Shown here: piece by piece, positions 8,861-17,361 of the stretch
Position numbering within the stretch: position 1 is the stretch's first letter
How the letters are laid out: every line of letters starts with the position of its first letter
Source of the DNA: Alistipes sp.
GTDB lineage: Bacteria; Bacteroidota; Bacteroidia; Bacteroidales; Rikenellaceae
Direction: 5' to 3'
NCBI GenBank assembly: GCA_017654125.1
Contig: JAFNYX010000047.1
Span: forward strand, 1-40,323
Length of the DNA: 40,323 bases
Notes under the pieces: model-generated
What the model was told of the DNA's origin: nothing
The model's database searches: none
What the model saw: only the letters and a program-made list of their open reading frames with translations
Translations under genes and position numbers: made by a program

Positions 8861-10747
8861 TTATTCGCCTCCGAGAATCTGTAAAATATACCCCGGATCG
8901 GTGGTGGTTTTCAGGCGATTGAGCACTCGCTCGTCCTCCAACGCCTCGCTAACACGCGCAAGCAATTCGAGGTGTTCGTCGCCGATACCCGCAATGCCGA
9001 TTACCAACTGTGCACGCTCCTCGCCAAATGCCACACCATCAGGGAACTGCACCACACTGATACCCGTATGCAACACCTCGCTCTTCGCCTTTGCCGTACC
9101 GTGCGGAATGGCAATACCCATACCGAGGTAGGTTGTGGTGATGGTTTCGCGCTCGGCCATAGCATCGACATACTCCATATTCACATAGCCGCCCTTGACA
9201 AGCAGGTCGCCCGCCATGCGGATTGCCTCCCACTTATCCGCCGCTTGCTCACCGACACGAATCGACTCCATACGCAGAATCGGGAAGTCGCCCGACGCTC
9301 GTTGCACGGCTATCATCGCCTCGGCGGATGGTTGTGTTGTGGCACGCTTGCCCGAAGCAAACTCCTCGTAGAGCGCATCCAGCGCAGGGTCTTCGAGGAA
9401 ATTGACCAACTCGACAACCCTCGCCTGCGGAGCAGAACCGCGTGCACGACCCGCCAACTGCTGTTGGCACACCACGATATCGGCCGTCGGCGGAACGGAA
9501 CTAACCGAAGCGTAACCGACCTCAACATCCTCTATGCCGAGCGATTGTAGTCGCTGACGGAAACGTGTCGCTCCCAGCGCACTCGAACCCATACCCGCAT
9601 CGCATGCAAAGACTACATGGCGAACATCGGCAATACTACGTGGCGTGACGGCCGAAGGTGCAGAGGTTGGCAAATTCTGCGCTGCATCACGCTTATATTT
9701 AGGCAAGAACGGATTATCGGGGAGCTTATCGTCACTCTTCGACGAGCGACGAATGATGAGGGCTGACGTAAGGAACGTAACCGTCGCGGCTATGAGCACA
9801 GCCGCCACCAACAGCAACGTCTTACCCTTCGGCGCCATCAGTATAACCGAAATTATACTGCCGGGCGAAATCGGGCCCACCAAACCCGCGTGAACAAGCG
9901 TCAGGAAGAGGATGCTCGACGACGCACCGAGAATCATCGGCACGATAAGCAACGGACGCGAGAGCACGTACGGATAGTATATCTCGTGAATACCACCGAT
10001 AAATTGGATGAGTATCGCACCCGGAGCCGAACTGCGCGCCGTACCGCGACCAAAGACCCAATATGCCATCAGCATACCGAAGCCCGGACCCGGATTCGAT
10101 TCGAGGAAGAAGATTATCGACTCGCCAAACTCCTTCACCTGCACCGTTCCGAGCGGAGTAAGGATACCGTGATTGATGGCGTTGTTGAGGAACATAACCT
10201 TTGCCGGCTCGATAAGAATCGAGACACACGGCAGCAGATTGGCATCTTTCAGCGCAACAATACCCTCGCCAAAGAGCGTCGTCAGCGCCGAGACAGCCTT
10301 GCCGATGGTCAGGAAGCCGACGATGGCGAGCAACATACCGATAATACCTATCGAGAAGTTGTTCACCAACATCTCGAAACCGGCACGGATGCGACCCTCG
10401 ACCGCGCGGTCGAAACGCTTGATAATCCAACCCGCGAGCGGACCCATAATCATCGCACCGATAAACATCGGCACATCACTGCCGACAATGACGCCCGCCG
10501 TAGCCACCGCAGCCGTCACACCACCACGCACACCGGCGACGTTATGACCCGCCGTATAGCCGATAAGCAACGGTAACAGATAGGTAAGCAACGGTGCGAC
10601 CAGCGCGCCGAGTCGCTCGTTCGGACACCATCCCGTCGGGATGAAGAGTGCCGTAAGCAGACCCCACGCAATAAATGCACCGATATTCGGCATGACCATC
10701 GCGCTGAGCGAACGGCCGAAATTCTGAATTTTATCCCTCAACTCCAT
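8861..10747 (-). CDS. mtlA: PTS mannitol-type permease, fused EIICBA
   Basis: The 628-residue fusion has EIIC (about 1-340, membrane), EIIB and EIIA domains, matching E. coli MtlA (637). The EIIC part has the family signature GGIHEIYYPYVL. The EIIB phosphocysteine lies at residue 382 in CDAGMGSS (Cys384 in E. coli), and the EIIA phosphohistidine at about 549 in GMGIAIPHGTAK (His554 in E. coli). It imports and phosphorylates a hexitol, most likely mannitol to mannitol 1-phosphate. The reading frame extends 27 codons further upstream, but the ATG at 10747 fits the family start (MELRDKIQNFGRSLS). No mannitol-1-phosphate dehydrogenase (mtlD) is seen in the window, which leaves the fate of the product open. 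Confidence 0.92.
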   Translation of the reverse strand: MELRDKIQNFGRSLSAMVMPNIGAFIAWGLLTALFIPTGWCPNERLGALVAPLLTYLLPLLIGYTAGHNVAGVRGGVTAAVATAGVIVGSDVPMFIGAMIMGPLAGWIIKRFDRAVEGRIRAGFEMLVNNFSIGIIGMLLAIVGFLTIGKAVSALTTLFGEGIVALKDANLLPCVSILIEPAKVMFLNNAINHGILTPLGTVQVKEFGESIIFFLESNPGPGFGMLMAYWVFGRGTARSSAPGAILIQFIGGIHEIYYPYVLSRPLLIVPMILGASSSILFLTLVHAGLVGPISPGSIISVILMAPKGKTLLLVAAVLIAATVTFLTSALIIRRSSKSDDKLPDNPFLPKYKRDAAQNLPTSAPSAVTPRSIADVRHVVFACDAGMGSSALGATRFRQRLQSLGIEDVEVGYASVSSVPPTADIVVCQQQLAGRARGSAPQARVVELVNFLEDPALDALYEEFASGKRATTQPSAEAMIAVQRASGDFPILRMESIRVGEQAADKWEAIRMAGDLLVKGGYVNMEYVDAMAERETITTTYLGMGIAIPHGTAKAKSEVLHTGISVVQFPDGVAFGEERAQLVIGIAGIGDEHLELLARVSEALEDERVLNRLKTTTDPGYILQILGGE

Positions 10748-10789
10748 ATTTTTCGTTGTTCTGTTTCGTATTAGGTTTACTCTCGCAAC

Positions 10790-10812
10790 TGCCATACCAC
10801 AGGGGCGTGGCA
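10790..10812 (-). other. imperfect hairpin between the phosphodiesterase gene and mtlA
   Basis: In the 85-base gap, TGCCATACC (10790-10798) and GGCGTGGCA (10804-10812) can pair with one mismatch and one G-U wobble around a 5-nt loop. No T-run follows on the minus strand, so it is not a standard terminator. It could stabilise the mRNA or adjust expression of mtlA relative to the upstream gene; this is a weak inference. Confidence 0.3.
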
Positions 10813-10832
10813 GATACGCGTGGCGCAAAGCA

Positions 10833-12764
10833 CTAATTCTTCATGTTCTTCAAGCGCGAGAGCATACGCGACGGATAGTTGGTCGTGATGGCCTTAATGT
10901 CGCTACGCTTTGCGTAGTAGTCCACCGTAGTCACGTCGTCAATCGTATAGACGCTCAGCGCGATGCCGCGGTCAGTGAAGCTCTCCACCGTATGAATCGC
11001 ATCGCTCGTATCCGAGATGCCGTCCTTGATATATTTGACATCGAGGTTTGCCCACTTGACACCCTTATTTGCGTAGGTGGCGGCGTACTTGTTGGCCATC
11101 CACGCAAACGGAACACCGATGGCATCGGCCGCCGCCTTCGAGGCCGCGAGCGGTGGCTCGTAACCAGTATGGATGAACTCAACCCACTTCTCGGCACCCA
11201 TCTCGTGGATGATTTCACACGAGCGCTGCGTCGCCTTCACAACGTAGTCGTGGCCCGGCTGCGACGAGGAGACGTAGCAATTCTTCACATCTAACCACAA
11301 TTTGGTACACGAGCCCTCCTTCATCGTCTCCGTCAGATACTCTTCGAGCGTCGGCAGAGTCTCTCCATTCGAGAGGCGGCCCGAACTCTGCAACTCGGCG
11401 AGCGTATGCTCCCACGGATGCAAACCGTTGATTTTAATGCTGCCGTCGGCGTGTGCCACGATGACACGGTTGTCCTTCGTCCAATAGATGTCGGCCTCCG
11501 AGGCGTAGCAACCCAAACGCTGTGCGTATCGCAACGAGGCGATAGAGTTATCCGGCGTCGCTGCGCCTGCCTCCTTCGAGCCGCCACGGTGAGCCACGAT
11601 ATTGTTGTCCGCAGCAACCGGCTCGGCAGGCGGAATCATGAACGAAAGCTCCTTATAACCCTGCGACCAACCTTTCGCATCGCCCCACAGAGTCACCATC
11701 AGGTAATACTTCTTGCCCTTTTCGAGCACGAGTGTCGAGCAGTCGATTGCAACCGCACCCGTTGCACTCTTTGCACCATAGTATTCGCGTGCCGTAGCCG
11801 ACCCGACAAACCACTGCATATAAGACGGCTTATTCTCCAACAGGTGCGACAATGCCGCATAGCGCTCCTCGTCGAGCACCATATAGTGAAGCGTTTGCAC
11901 ACCTGCATCGGGGTTGATGACCAATTTGCCGGTTCCATTCGAACGTACCGAAGCCGTAAGCGTAGCCGACGCACTCAGTGCCGAAGGGGCTCCCGTCACG
12001 ATCTTCTCCTTATGAAAATATCCCGACGTAGTACCTATCGTAAACGCCGGCGTATAGTGGCCTGCGCCCCACTCCGCGTGCTGACCCTCGGCAAACTCGC
12101 CCACGAGTACCCACATCGGCTGACCCGGCAGAATATCCGCGCCGTCGCACGTCGTAACATCAATCCACGTGCTGCGCTCCACGACATTCTTCGCTACGCG
12201 CTCATCCGCATTGAGCATCTCCACCACGCCCGTATCGCCACCATTCAACGCATAGCGAACAATATCCGTCACGGCCCACTTCACGACATTCCCCTCGGCT
12301 ACCGACGAAGGCGCACCGACGTATGCCGAAAAGCCGTTGATGGCCTTTTCAATCAGCGCAAAACCATCGACCGTCGCAGTCGAAAAGAGCTCGGTCTGCA
12401 CAGCCGTCGTCGTATTGTCTGCCGCGATGCCGACAAACGAGAAGGCGTAGTCCGTGCCCGGCATAAGTTTATCGACAGCAAACGAGATGGAGCCCGAAGA
12501 AGCAACCCTGCTCACCAAACCATCCGCGAGAATCTCTTCGGCGGTCGGTCTCACGTAGTCCGCCGTGCGTGGCTCGACAATGTAGCCAAAACGCTCCAAA
12601 CCGGTCGATGTGAGGCGGATATTTACCTTCGTCGTTGCGGGCGAGATACTCTGCAACATAATCGAAAATGTGTCATCGTCTGCGCCCGACACTCTGTCGC
12701 CGCCCTCGCACGCCGCAGCAAAAAGCACAACCGACGAGAGCAGATAAAGAATATATTTCTTCAT
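10833..12764 (-). CDS. glycerophosphodiester phosphodiesterase family lipoprotein
   Basis: A 643-residue exported protein. The signal peptide ends in an alanine-rich stretch before Cys19 (LFAAACEGG), so it is probably a lipoprotein of the cell envelope. Residues about 30-385 look like beta-rich, fibronectin-like domains of unknown role. The C-terminal 250 residues form a GDPD domain: VAHRGG, then the metal-binding acidic pair in SEADIYW and the VIVAHADG segment that corresponds to the family's HD motif. GDPDs split glycerophosphodiesters into glycerol 3-phosphate and an alcohol, and glycerol 3-phosphate is the substrate of GlpABC in this window. The gene leads the unit with mtlA, ptsH and ptsI, an uncommon pairing. 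Which phosphodiester it cleaves is unknown. Confidence 0.88.
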   Translation of the reverse strand: MKKYILYLLSSVVLFAAACEGGDRVSGADDDTFSIMLQSISPATTKVNIRLTSTGLERFGYIVEPRTADYVRPTAEEILADGLVSRVASSGSISFAVDKLMPGTDYAFSFVGIAADNTTTAVQTELFSTATVDGFALIEKAINGFSAYVGAPSSVAEGNVVKWAVTDIVRYALNGGDTGVVEMLNADERVAKNVVERSTWIDVTTCDGADILPGQPMWVLVGEFAEGQHAEWGAGHYTPAFTIGTTSGYFHKEKIVTGAPSALSASATLTASVRSNGTGKLVINPDAGVQTLHYMVLDEERYAALSHLLENKPSYMQWFVGSATAREYYGAKSATGAVAIDCSTLVLEKGKKYYLMVTLWGDAKGWSQGYKELSFMIPPAEPVAADNNIVAHRGGSKEAGAATPDNSIASLRYAQRLGCYASEADIYWTKDNRVIVAHADGSIKINGLHPWEHTLAELQSSGRLSNGETLPTLEEYLTETMKEGSCTKLWLDVKNCYVSSSQPGHDYVVKATQRSCEIIHEMGAEKWVEFIHTGYEPPLAASKAAADAIGVPFAWMANKYAATYANKGVKWANLDVKYIKDGISDTSDAIHTVESFTDRGIALSVYTIDDVTTVDYYAKRSDIKAITTNYPSRMLSRLKNMKN

Positions 12765-12799
12765 AATGATGTATGTGTATTTTTATAGTTTTTTTTGCC

Positions 12800-12845
12800 A
12801 AAAAGAGTTTAACGACAGTCGCCATAATCGCGATGCGTTAAACTC
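12800..12845 (-). terminator. terminator downstream of recJ
   Basis: A perfect 10-bp inverted repeat (GAGTTTAACG at 12805-12814 and CGTTAAACTC at 12836-12845) is followed on the minus strand by five T (12800-12804). The loop is 21 nt and can fold further. It should end the recJ transcript 38 bases after the stop codon and separate it from the phosphodiesterase operon. Only about 36 bases then remain before the next ATG, so that gene's promoter must be very close or overlap this hairpin. Confidence 0.75.
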
Positions 12846-12882
12846 TCTCTGTTATGTTTTCAACGACGCGTATCCCGCACAC

Positions 12883-14655
12883 CTACTTCTGCTGCGAGGT
12901 GTTGCGCTTGATATCCTTGATACGGAGCTGTGTCGTAGTTGTGCCGCGATAGTGGTTCTCGACAATCTGATAGCAAATATCTATCGGATGACCGGTACGC
13001 ACCCAATCGTAGTGGGTCGGCTGCTGGAAGGCGATGGTCTGAATCGTCGTATTCGGCTTCTGCGTCTGCATCAAATCCATACGCAGATGCTCCGCCTCGA
13101 CACCCACCAACTTCGCATCGCCGTTGTTGATTACGCCACACGTCGCAAAGACCGGAGCGTTATTGCCCGGACCGAACGGCTGGAAGCGGTTCAACTCCCT
13201 ATGGAACGACGGCGTAATGTCCGAGAAGAGCAACATCGAGTCGATTTCGACCTGCGGAACAAGTATCTGCGGGTCAATATTCTCCTCAACGTAGGCGTTG
13301 AAGCGACGTGCAAACTCCTCGACTCTCTCCGGACGCATCGTAAGACCTGCGGCGTACATATGACCACCGAAGTTTTCGAGCAAATCCGAGCACGACTCGA
13401 CCGCCTGATAGAGGTCGAAGCCCGGAATCGAACGCGCCGAGCCGGTCACAAAACCGTTGCTCTGCGTCAGTACCACCGTCGGACGGTAGTAGGTCTCGAT
13501 AAGGCGCGAGGCAACAATACCCACGATGCCCTTCATCCACTTCGGATTGTATATAACTGTACTCTTACGGAGTTTCAACTCCGGATGTGCCTCGATATAG
13601 TCGTGTGCCTCCTGCGTCACCGAGCGGTCGATGCTCTTGCGGTCCTGATTGAACGAGTCGATTACGTCGCCGAACTCGCGTGCTGCGTCCGTATTACCCT
13701 CGACAAGCAGTTTAACCGCCGCATAGCCACCCGACGGAACGGCATTTTCGTCGTTCTCATCCATACGCATACGACCTGCGGCATTGATGCGCGGACCAAT
13801 CTTGAAGACAATGTCGTCGATGGTGATGGTCTGACGGTCGAGACCGCAGATATTGATAATCGACGAAAGACCATGGCTCGGTGTCGAGTTAAGAATTTTC
13901 AAGCCGTAGTAGGCGAGAATACGATTCTCGTCAACAAGCGGCACGATATCCGATGCGATGCTCACTACGAGCAGGTCGAGCAACGGCTCAATCTCCGAGA
14001 ACGGAATGTTGTGTTTCTGGGCATAGCCCTGCACGAGTTTGAAACCCACACCACAGCCCGACAATTCGTCGAACGGGTAGGTGCAATCCGTACGTTTCGG
14101 ATCGAGGACGGCTACGGCATGAGGAATCTCCTCGGCCGGAAGATGATGGTCGCAGATGATAAAATCTACCCCCTTTTCCTTTGCATAGTCCACTTTTTCG
14201 ACGGCCTTAATACCACAATCGAGTGCAATAACCAACGTCACACCCTTCTTGGCGGCGATGTCTATGCCCTTACGCGAAATACCGTAGCCTTCGGTATAAC
14301 GGTCCGGAATGTAGAACATCAGGTTCGTGTGGCCGATTTGGCGCAGAAACTTATAGACCAATGCCACGGCTGTTGTGCCATCGACATCATAATCGCCGTA
14401 AACCATAATCTTCTCGTTACGGGCGAGGGCCTGCTCCACACGCTCGACTGCGCGCTCCATATCCTTCATCAGGAATGGATCGTGCAAGTCCTGCAACTGC
14501 GGATTGAAAAATTTCTTTACCTTTTCTACTGTGTCTATGCCTCTTTGTACCAATAGGTTAGCCAAGACCGGAGCAATCTTTGCGGCAGATGCTATGCGCG
14601 CCACCACCTGCGGATCGCCCTGGGCTTTGACCTCCCAGCGTTTCTCTATAGGCAT
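12883..14655 (-). CDS. recJ: single-stranded-DNA-specific exonuclease RecJ
   Basis: A 590-residue 5'-3' single-strand exonuclease of the DHH phosphoesterase family, used in recombinational and mismatch repair. The metal-binding motifs are intact: YGDYDVDG (residues 86-93), ALDCGIK (144-150) and the name-giving DHH at 169-171 in ICDHHLP. The DHHA1 and C-terminal OB-like parts follow (GGHMYAAGLTM, FQPFGPGNNAPVFA). The length agrees with typical RecJ (560-590). It stands alone after lipB, separated by a 91-bp AT-rich gap, and ends at a clear terminator. Confidence 0.95.
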   Translation of the reverse strand: MPIEKRWEVKAQGDPQVVARIASAAKIAPVLANLLVQRGIDTVEKVKKFFNPQLQDLHDPFLMKDMERAVERVEQALARNEKIMVYGDYDVDGTTAVALVYKFLRQIGHTNLMFYIPDRYTEGYGISRKGIDIAAKKGVTLVIALDCGIKAVEKVDYAKEKGVDFIICDHHLPAEEIPHAVAVLDPKRTDCTYPFDELSGCGVGFKLVQGYAQKHNIPFSEIEPLLDLLVVSIASDIVPLVDENRILAYYGLKILNSTPSHGLSSIINICGLDRQTITIDDIVFKIGPRINAAGRMRMDENDENAVPSGGYAAVKLLVEGNTDAAREFGDVIDSFNQDRKSIDRSVTQEAHDYIEAHPELKLRKSTVIYNPKWMKGIVGIVASRLIETYYRPTVVLTQSNGFVTGSARSIPGFDLYQAVESCSDLLENFGGHMYAAGLTMRPERVEEFARRFNAYVEENIDPQILVPQVEIDSMLLFSDITPSFHRELNRFQPFGPGNNAPVFATCGVINNGDAKLVGVEAEHLRMDLMQTQKPNTTIQTIAFQQPTHYDWVRTGHPIDICYQIVENHYRGTTTTQLRIKDIKRNTSQQK

Positions 14656-14746
14656 ACTCTCTGTTTTTTATATATTTTTTTATATTTTTTCTCATCTTCA
14701 CTTTCGAGGGCCTTTTTCGCCTCCCTCACTATATATAATATATTAT

Positions 14747-15442
14747 TTAATAGGCGACCTCTACACCGAGACCCTTTGCAAGATTTTCGACCAGCAGTCG
14801 TTTCACCTGCTCGATATCGACACTCTTGCCCGTCTCGCGCTCGATGCTCGTCACCCCCTTATCGACAAATCCGCACGGGTTTATCATCGTAAACCAATTC
14901 AGATCGGTGGCCACATTGAGAGCCAAGCCGTGCATCGTCACAAAGTGGGATGCCTTGACGCCGATGGCGCAAATCTTTCGCCAACGCGACGGAGCGCCCG
15001 ATGCATCGCGGTCGCAAATCCATACACCCGTTGCACCCTCCAAGCGTTCGGCACGAATGCCATACGTGGCAACGGTATCAATAACGGCACTTTCGAGCAG
15101 CTCGATATAACGACGCAGCCCGATGCCTATTGAATCGAGATTAAGAATGGGGTAAAGGACGATTTGTCCGGGGCCGTGGAAGGTGATGTCGCCTCCACGA
15201 TCGATATGGAAAAACTCTGCGCCAAGACGCTTCAAATGCTCCTCGCTGATGAGCATATTGCTCGACTTGCCGCTCTTTCCGAGTGTATAGACAGGTGTAT
15301 GCTCGACAACAAGCAGACAACCAGCGTCGTCGGACGTCTGCCGCGTAGCATGATGCCGCAAACGCTCGTCGAAGAGGTTGCGCTGGATATCCCAGCACTC
15401 CTTGTAGGACATAGTGCCCAAGTCCTTGTACCCGACCTTCAT
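14747..15442 (-). CDS. lipB: octanoyl-[ACP]:protein N-octanoyltransferase
   Basis: LipB moves octanoate from acyl-carrier protein onto lipoyl domains, the first step of endogenous lipoate synthesis. With the ATG at 15442 it has 231 residues, as usual. Family motifs are RGGDITFHGPGQIVLYPIL, GVWICDRD, the lysine region KICAIGVKA and the cysteine in INPCGF. An in-frame GTG at 15517 would add 25 residues without homology to the family start, so I prefer 15442, where MKVGYKDLGTMSYKECW aligns with other LipB N-termini. It follows lipA by about 87 bases, giving a lipoate operon. Confidence 0.92.
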   Translation of the reverse strand: MKVGYKDLGTMSYKECWDIQRNLFDERLRHHATRQTSDDAGCLLVVEHTPVYTLGKSGKSSNMLISEEHLKRLGAEFFHIDRGGDITFHGPGQIVLYPILNLDSIGIGLRRYIELLESAVIDTVATYGIRAERLEGATGVWICDRDASGAPSRWRKICAIGVKASHFVTMHGLALNVATDLNWFTMINPCGFVDKGVTSIERETGKSVDIEQVKRLLVENLAKGLGVEVAY

Positions 15443-15529
15443 ATTCTCGTGGAGCGGAATTGCCGCTCGCTGAAAAATTTCTTGGCAAAGACCCCAACTT
15501 TCGGCAGGGGAAGCCACAACATCGGGGGA

Positions 15530-16408
15530 CTATCGGCTCACACAGGCGGCTGCCTCGTCAGCGAGGTAGGACGATCGTACAAGCGGTGCGCTGGCACAAA
15601 AGTCGAAACCCATGGAGAGGGCTTTCAGACGGTACTCTTCGAATTTTTCGGGGGTAACATATTCCGCAACCGGAAAGTGCTCCGCCGTCGGTCGAAGATA
15701 CTGTCCGATGGTAACGATACGCACACCCGCCTCTCGCAGGTCGGCAAGCGTTCGCTCCACCTCTTCGTCGCTTTCGCCGAGTCCGACCATCAAACCACTC
15801 TTTACAGTCACTCCCTGCTCGGCAAGGTAGCGCAGCGTGGCGAGCGATGTCGCGTAGGTTGCGCGCGTGCGAACAACGGGAGTCAGACGGCTGACGGTCT
15901 CGATGTTGTGCCCGATAATATCGGGCTTGGATGCTATCACCGTGTCCAAAAACGCGGGCTCGGCATCCAAATCGGAAATAAGGAGCTCAATTGTTGCGTC
16001 AGGATTCTTCGACCTGATCGCTTCTACGGTAGCAGCCCAATGAGCCGCTCCGCGGTCAGGCAAATCATCTCGTGTAACAGATGTTACGACAACGTGCCGA
16101 AGTCCCATAAGTGAAACGCTCTCGGCGACCTTTTTCGGTTCGTCAGCGTCCGGCGGTAACGGATGTCCGGTGAGGGTGGCACAGAAACGACAATTTCGTG
16201 TACAGATATCACCCAAAATCATAAACGTCGCCGTGCGTCTGCTCCAACACTCGGCTTTGTTCGGACATCGTCCGCTGCTGCAAATTGTATGTAACGCGTG
16301 CCGCGTGACAATACGCTCAACCTCCGCAAAAGCTTCACCTTTGTGGAGCCGTATTTTCAACCAATCCGGCTTACGTACCCGAGATACGTCGTCATACAAC
16401 TTCGGCAT
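15530..16408 (-). CDS. lipA: lipoyl synthase
   Basis: A 292-residue radical-SAM enzyme that inserts two sulfurs into octanoyl chains on lipoyl domains. Both iron-sulfur cluster motifs are present: the LipA-specific CX4CX5C (Cys43, 48, 54) for the auxiliary cluster that donates sulfur, and the radical-SAM CX3CX2C (Cys69, 73, 76). The C-terminal RSSY motif of LipA is also present (VRSSYLADEA). It is the first gene of the lipA-lipB unit and has a consensus promoter at 16437-16467. Confidence 0.95.
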   Translation of the reverse strand: MPKLYDDVSRVRKPDWLKIRLHKGEAFAEVERIVTRHALHTICSSGRCPNKAECWSRRTATFMILGDICTRNCRFCATLTGHPLPPDADEPKKVAESVSLMGLRHVVVTSVTRDDLPDRGAAHWAATVEAIRSKNPDATIELLISDLDAEPAFLDTVIASKPDIIGHNIETVSRLTPVVRTRATYATSLATLRYLAEQGVTVKSGLMVGLGESDEEVERTLADLREAGVRIVTIGQYLRPTAEHFPVAEYVTPEKFEEYRLKALSMGFDFCASAPLVRSSYLADEAAACVSR

Positions 16409-16436
16409 TTTAAGTTCATTATTTTCCCAATTGATG

Positions 16437-16468
16437 CAAAGATATGAAAAAATCCAAAAAACAAGAAA
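16437..16468 (-). promoter_or_regulatory. lipA promoter
   Basis: On the minus strand, TTTC (about 16465-16468), a 20-bp spacer and a perfect TATCTTTG box (16437-16444) match the Bacteroidetes consensus. The expected leader is about 20 nt. It lies in the 159-bp divergent gap shared with the plus-strand hydrolase gene. Confidence 0.6.
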
Positions 16469-16494
16469 AAAGTTTGAATTTTTTTACTATTTTA

Positions 16495-16524
16495 TTGTTT
16501 TTTAGTCATTTTTTTGTATATTGG
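16495..16524 (+). promoter_or_regulatory. candidate promoter of the secreted hydrolase gene
   Basis: On the plus strand, ATTG (16495-16498), an 18-bp spacer and TATATTGG (16517-16524) resemble the TTTG/TAnnTTTG pattern with one mismatch in each box. It is a weak match, but it is the best one in the gap before the ATG at 16568. Confidence 0.35.
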
Positions 16525-16567
16525 GGTGCGCGAGAGATAAAATTAGCCACTCGACGCTCGTAGATTT

Positions 16568-17272
16568 ATGCGCTTTTTAACAATTACCACTCTATTGATG
16601 CTGCTTTGGCAAACCTCTTACGGGCAACAATTTGTGCCGAAAGAGGAGTGTGGACTGAAATATCAACTCTTGGACAACACTTCGGGCGAGCCGTTCCATC
16701 CGCTCATCGTCTATCTGCACGGACGAAGCGGTTGCGGCGACGATAACACAACGCAGATGCAACAGCCGGCCGTGCGCAAAATTGCCGACTACATCACACA
16801 GGAGGGCGTGAAGGCGACGCTGCTCGTACCGCAATGTCCTTCGGAGTTCGAGTGGGCGCAGGGCAGAGAACTCCCCGGTTGCTACGAGCGTGTCATCGCC
16901 CTCGTCAAGCGTTATGTCGCCGAACGGGGCGTCGAGCCATCGCGCATATATCTCTACGGAATCTCGATGGGTGCTGTCGGCGTATGGCGCATATTGGCGG
17001 ACGAGCCTACGCTCTTTGCCGGTGCAATTATTGGCTCGGGATTGGCTCGCGGAGTTGAGCCGAGCAACTACATAAATACTCCGCTCTCGGTGACGGTCGG
17101 CAGCGAGGAACGCTCTTGCGAACGGCTCTACGACTTTACGAACGAGATAAAACGCGCGGGAGGCACCATAGATTTTACGGTGTTCGACGGCTATCGGCAC
17201 GGCGAGGCGTGCGAAGCTGCATTCTCGGCACGGCGGTTAAAGTGGCTCTTCGAGCAACGACGAGCAAAGTAA
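16568..17272 (+). CDS. secreted alpha/beta hydrolase (predicted esterase/peptidase)
   Basis: A 234-residue protein with a signal peptide (about residues 1-19, cut near SYG-Q), so it is periplasmic or surface-exposed. The alpha/beta-hydrolase core is clear: LIVYLHGRSGCGDD (oxyanion strand, about 46-59), the nucleophile elbow GISMG with Ser133, and the catalytic His211 in GYRHGEA. It resembles the 'predicted peptidase'/phospholipase-carboxylesterase group of Bacteroidetes, which includes feruloyl- and acetyl-esterases; the substrate is unknown. It is a lone plus-strand gene between two minus-strand operons and is followed by a strong terminator. Confidence 0.85.
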   Translation: MRFLTITTLLMLLWQTSYGQQFVPKEECGLKYQLLDNTSGEPFHPLIVYLHGRSGCGDDNTTQMQQPAVRKIADYITQEGVKATLLVPQCPSEFEWAQGRELPGCYERVIALVKRYVAERGVEPSRIYLYGISMGAVGVWRILADEPTLFAGAIIGSGLARGVEPSNYINTPLSVTVGSEERSCERLYDFTNEIKRAGGTIDFTVFDGYRHGEACEAAFSARRLKWLFEQRRAK

Positions 17273-17288
17273 GCGGAACAAAAAACAG

Positions 17289-17330
17289 AAGTGGCTGTCA
17301 CAACTCGGCATGTCGGACAGCCACTTTTTT
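17289..17330 (+). terminator. terminator between the convergent hydrolase and phosphatase genes
   Basis: An 11-bp perfect stem (17289-17299 pairs with 17316-17326, arm AAGTGGCTGTC) is followed on the plus strand by a T-run from 17325. A-rich sequence on the other side (around 17279-17285) gives the minus strand a weaker T-run, so it may work for both convergent genes. Confidence 0.8.
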
Positions 17331-17361
17331 GTTTCGAGAGCCGAGCAAACAGCCCCGCAAC

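Noticed and set aside
11406-14556. Long plus-strand reading frames opposite the phosphodiesterase and recJ genes (460 and 596 codons)
   Set aside because: They mirror strong minus-strand genes, are rich in Arg, His and Thr as expected from the reverse of GC-rich codons, and show no domain.
14706-14727. Short hairpin between lipB and recJ as a terminator
   Set aside because: Only 5 uninterrupted pairs and no T-run directly after the stem on the minus strand.
15443-15517. Upstream GTG start for lipB
   Set aside because: It adds 25 residues that do not match the family N-terminus; the ATG at 15442 does.
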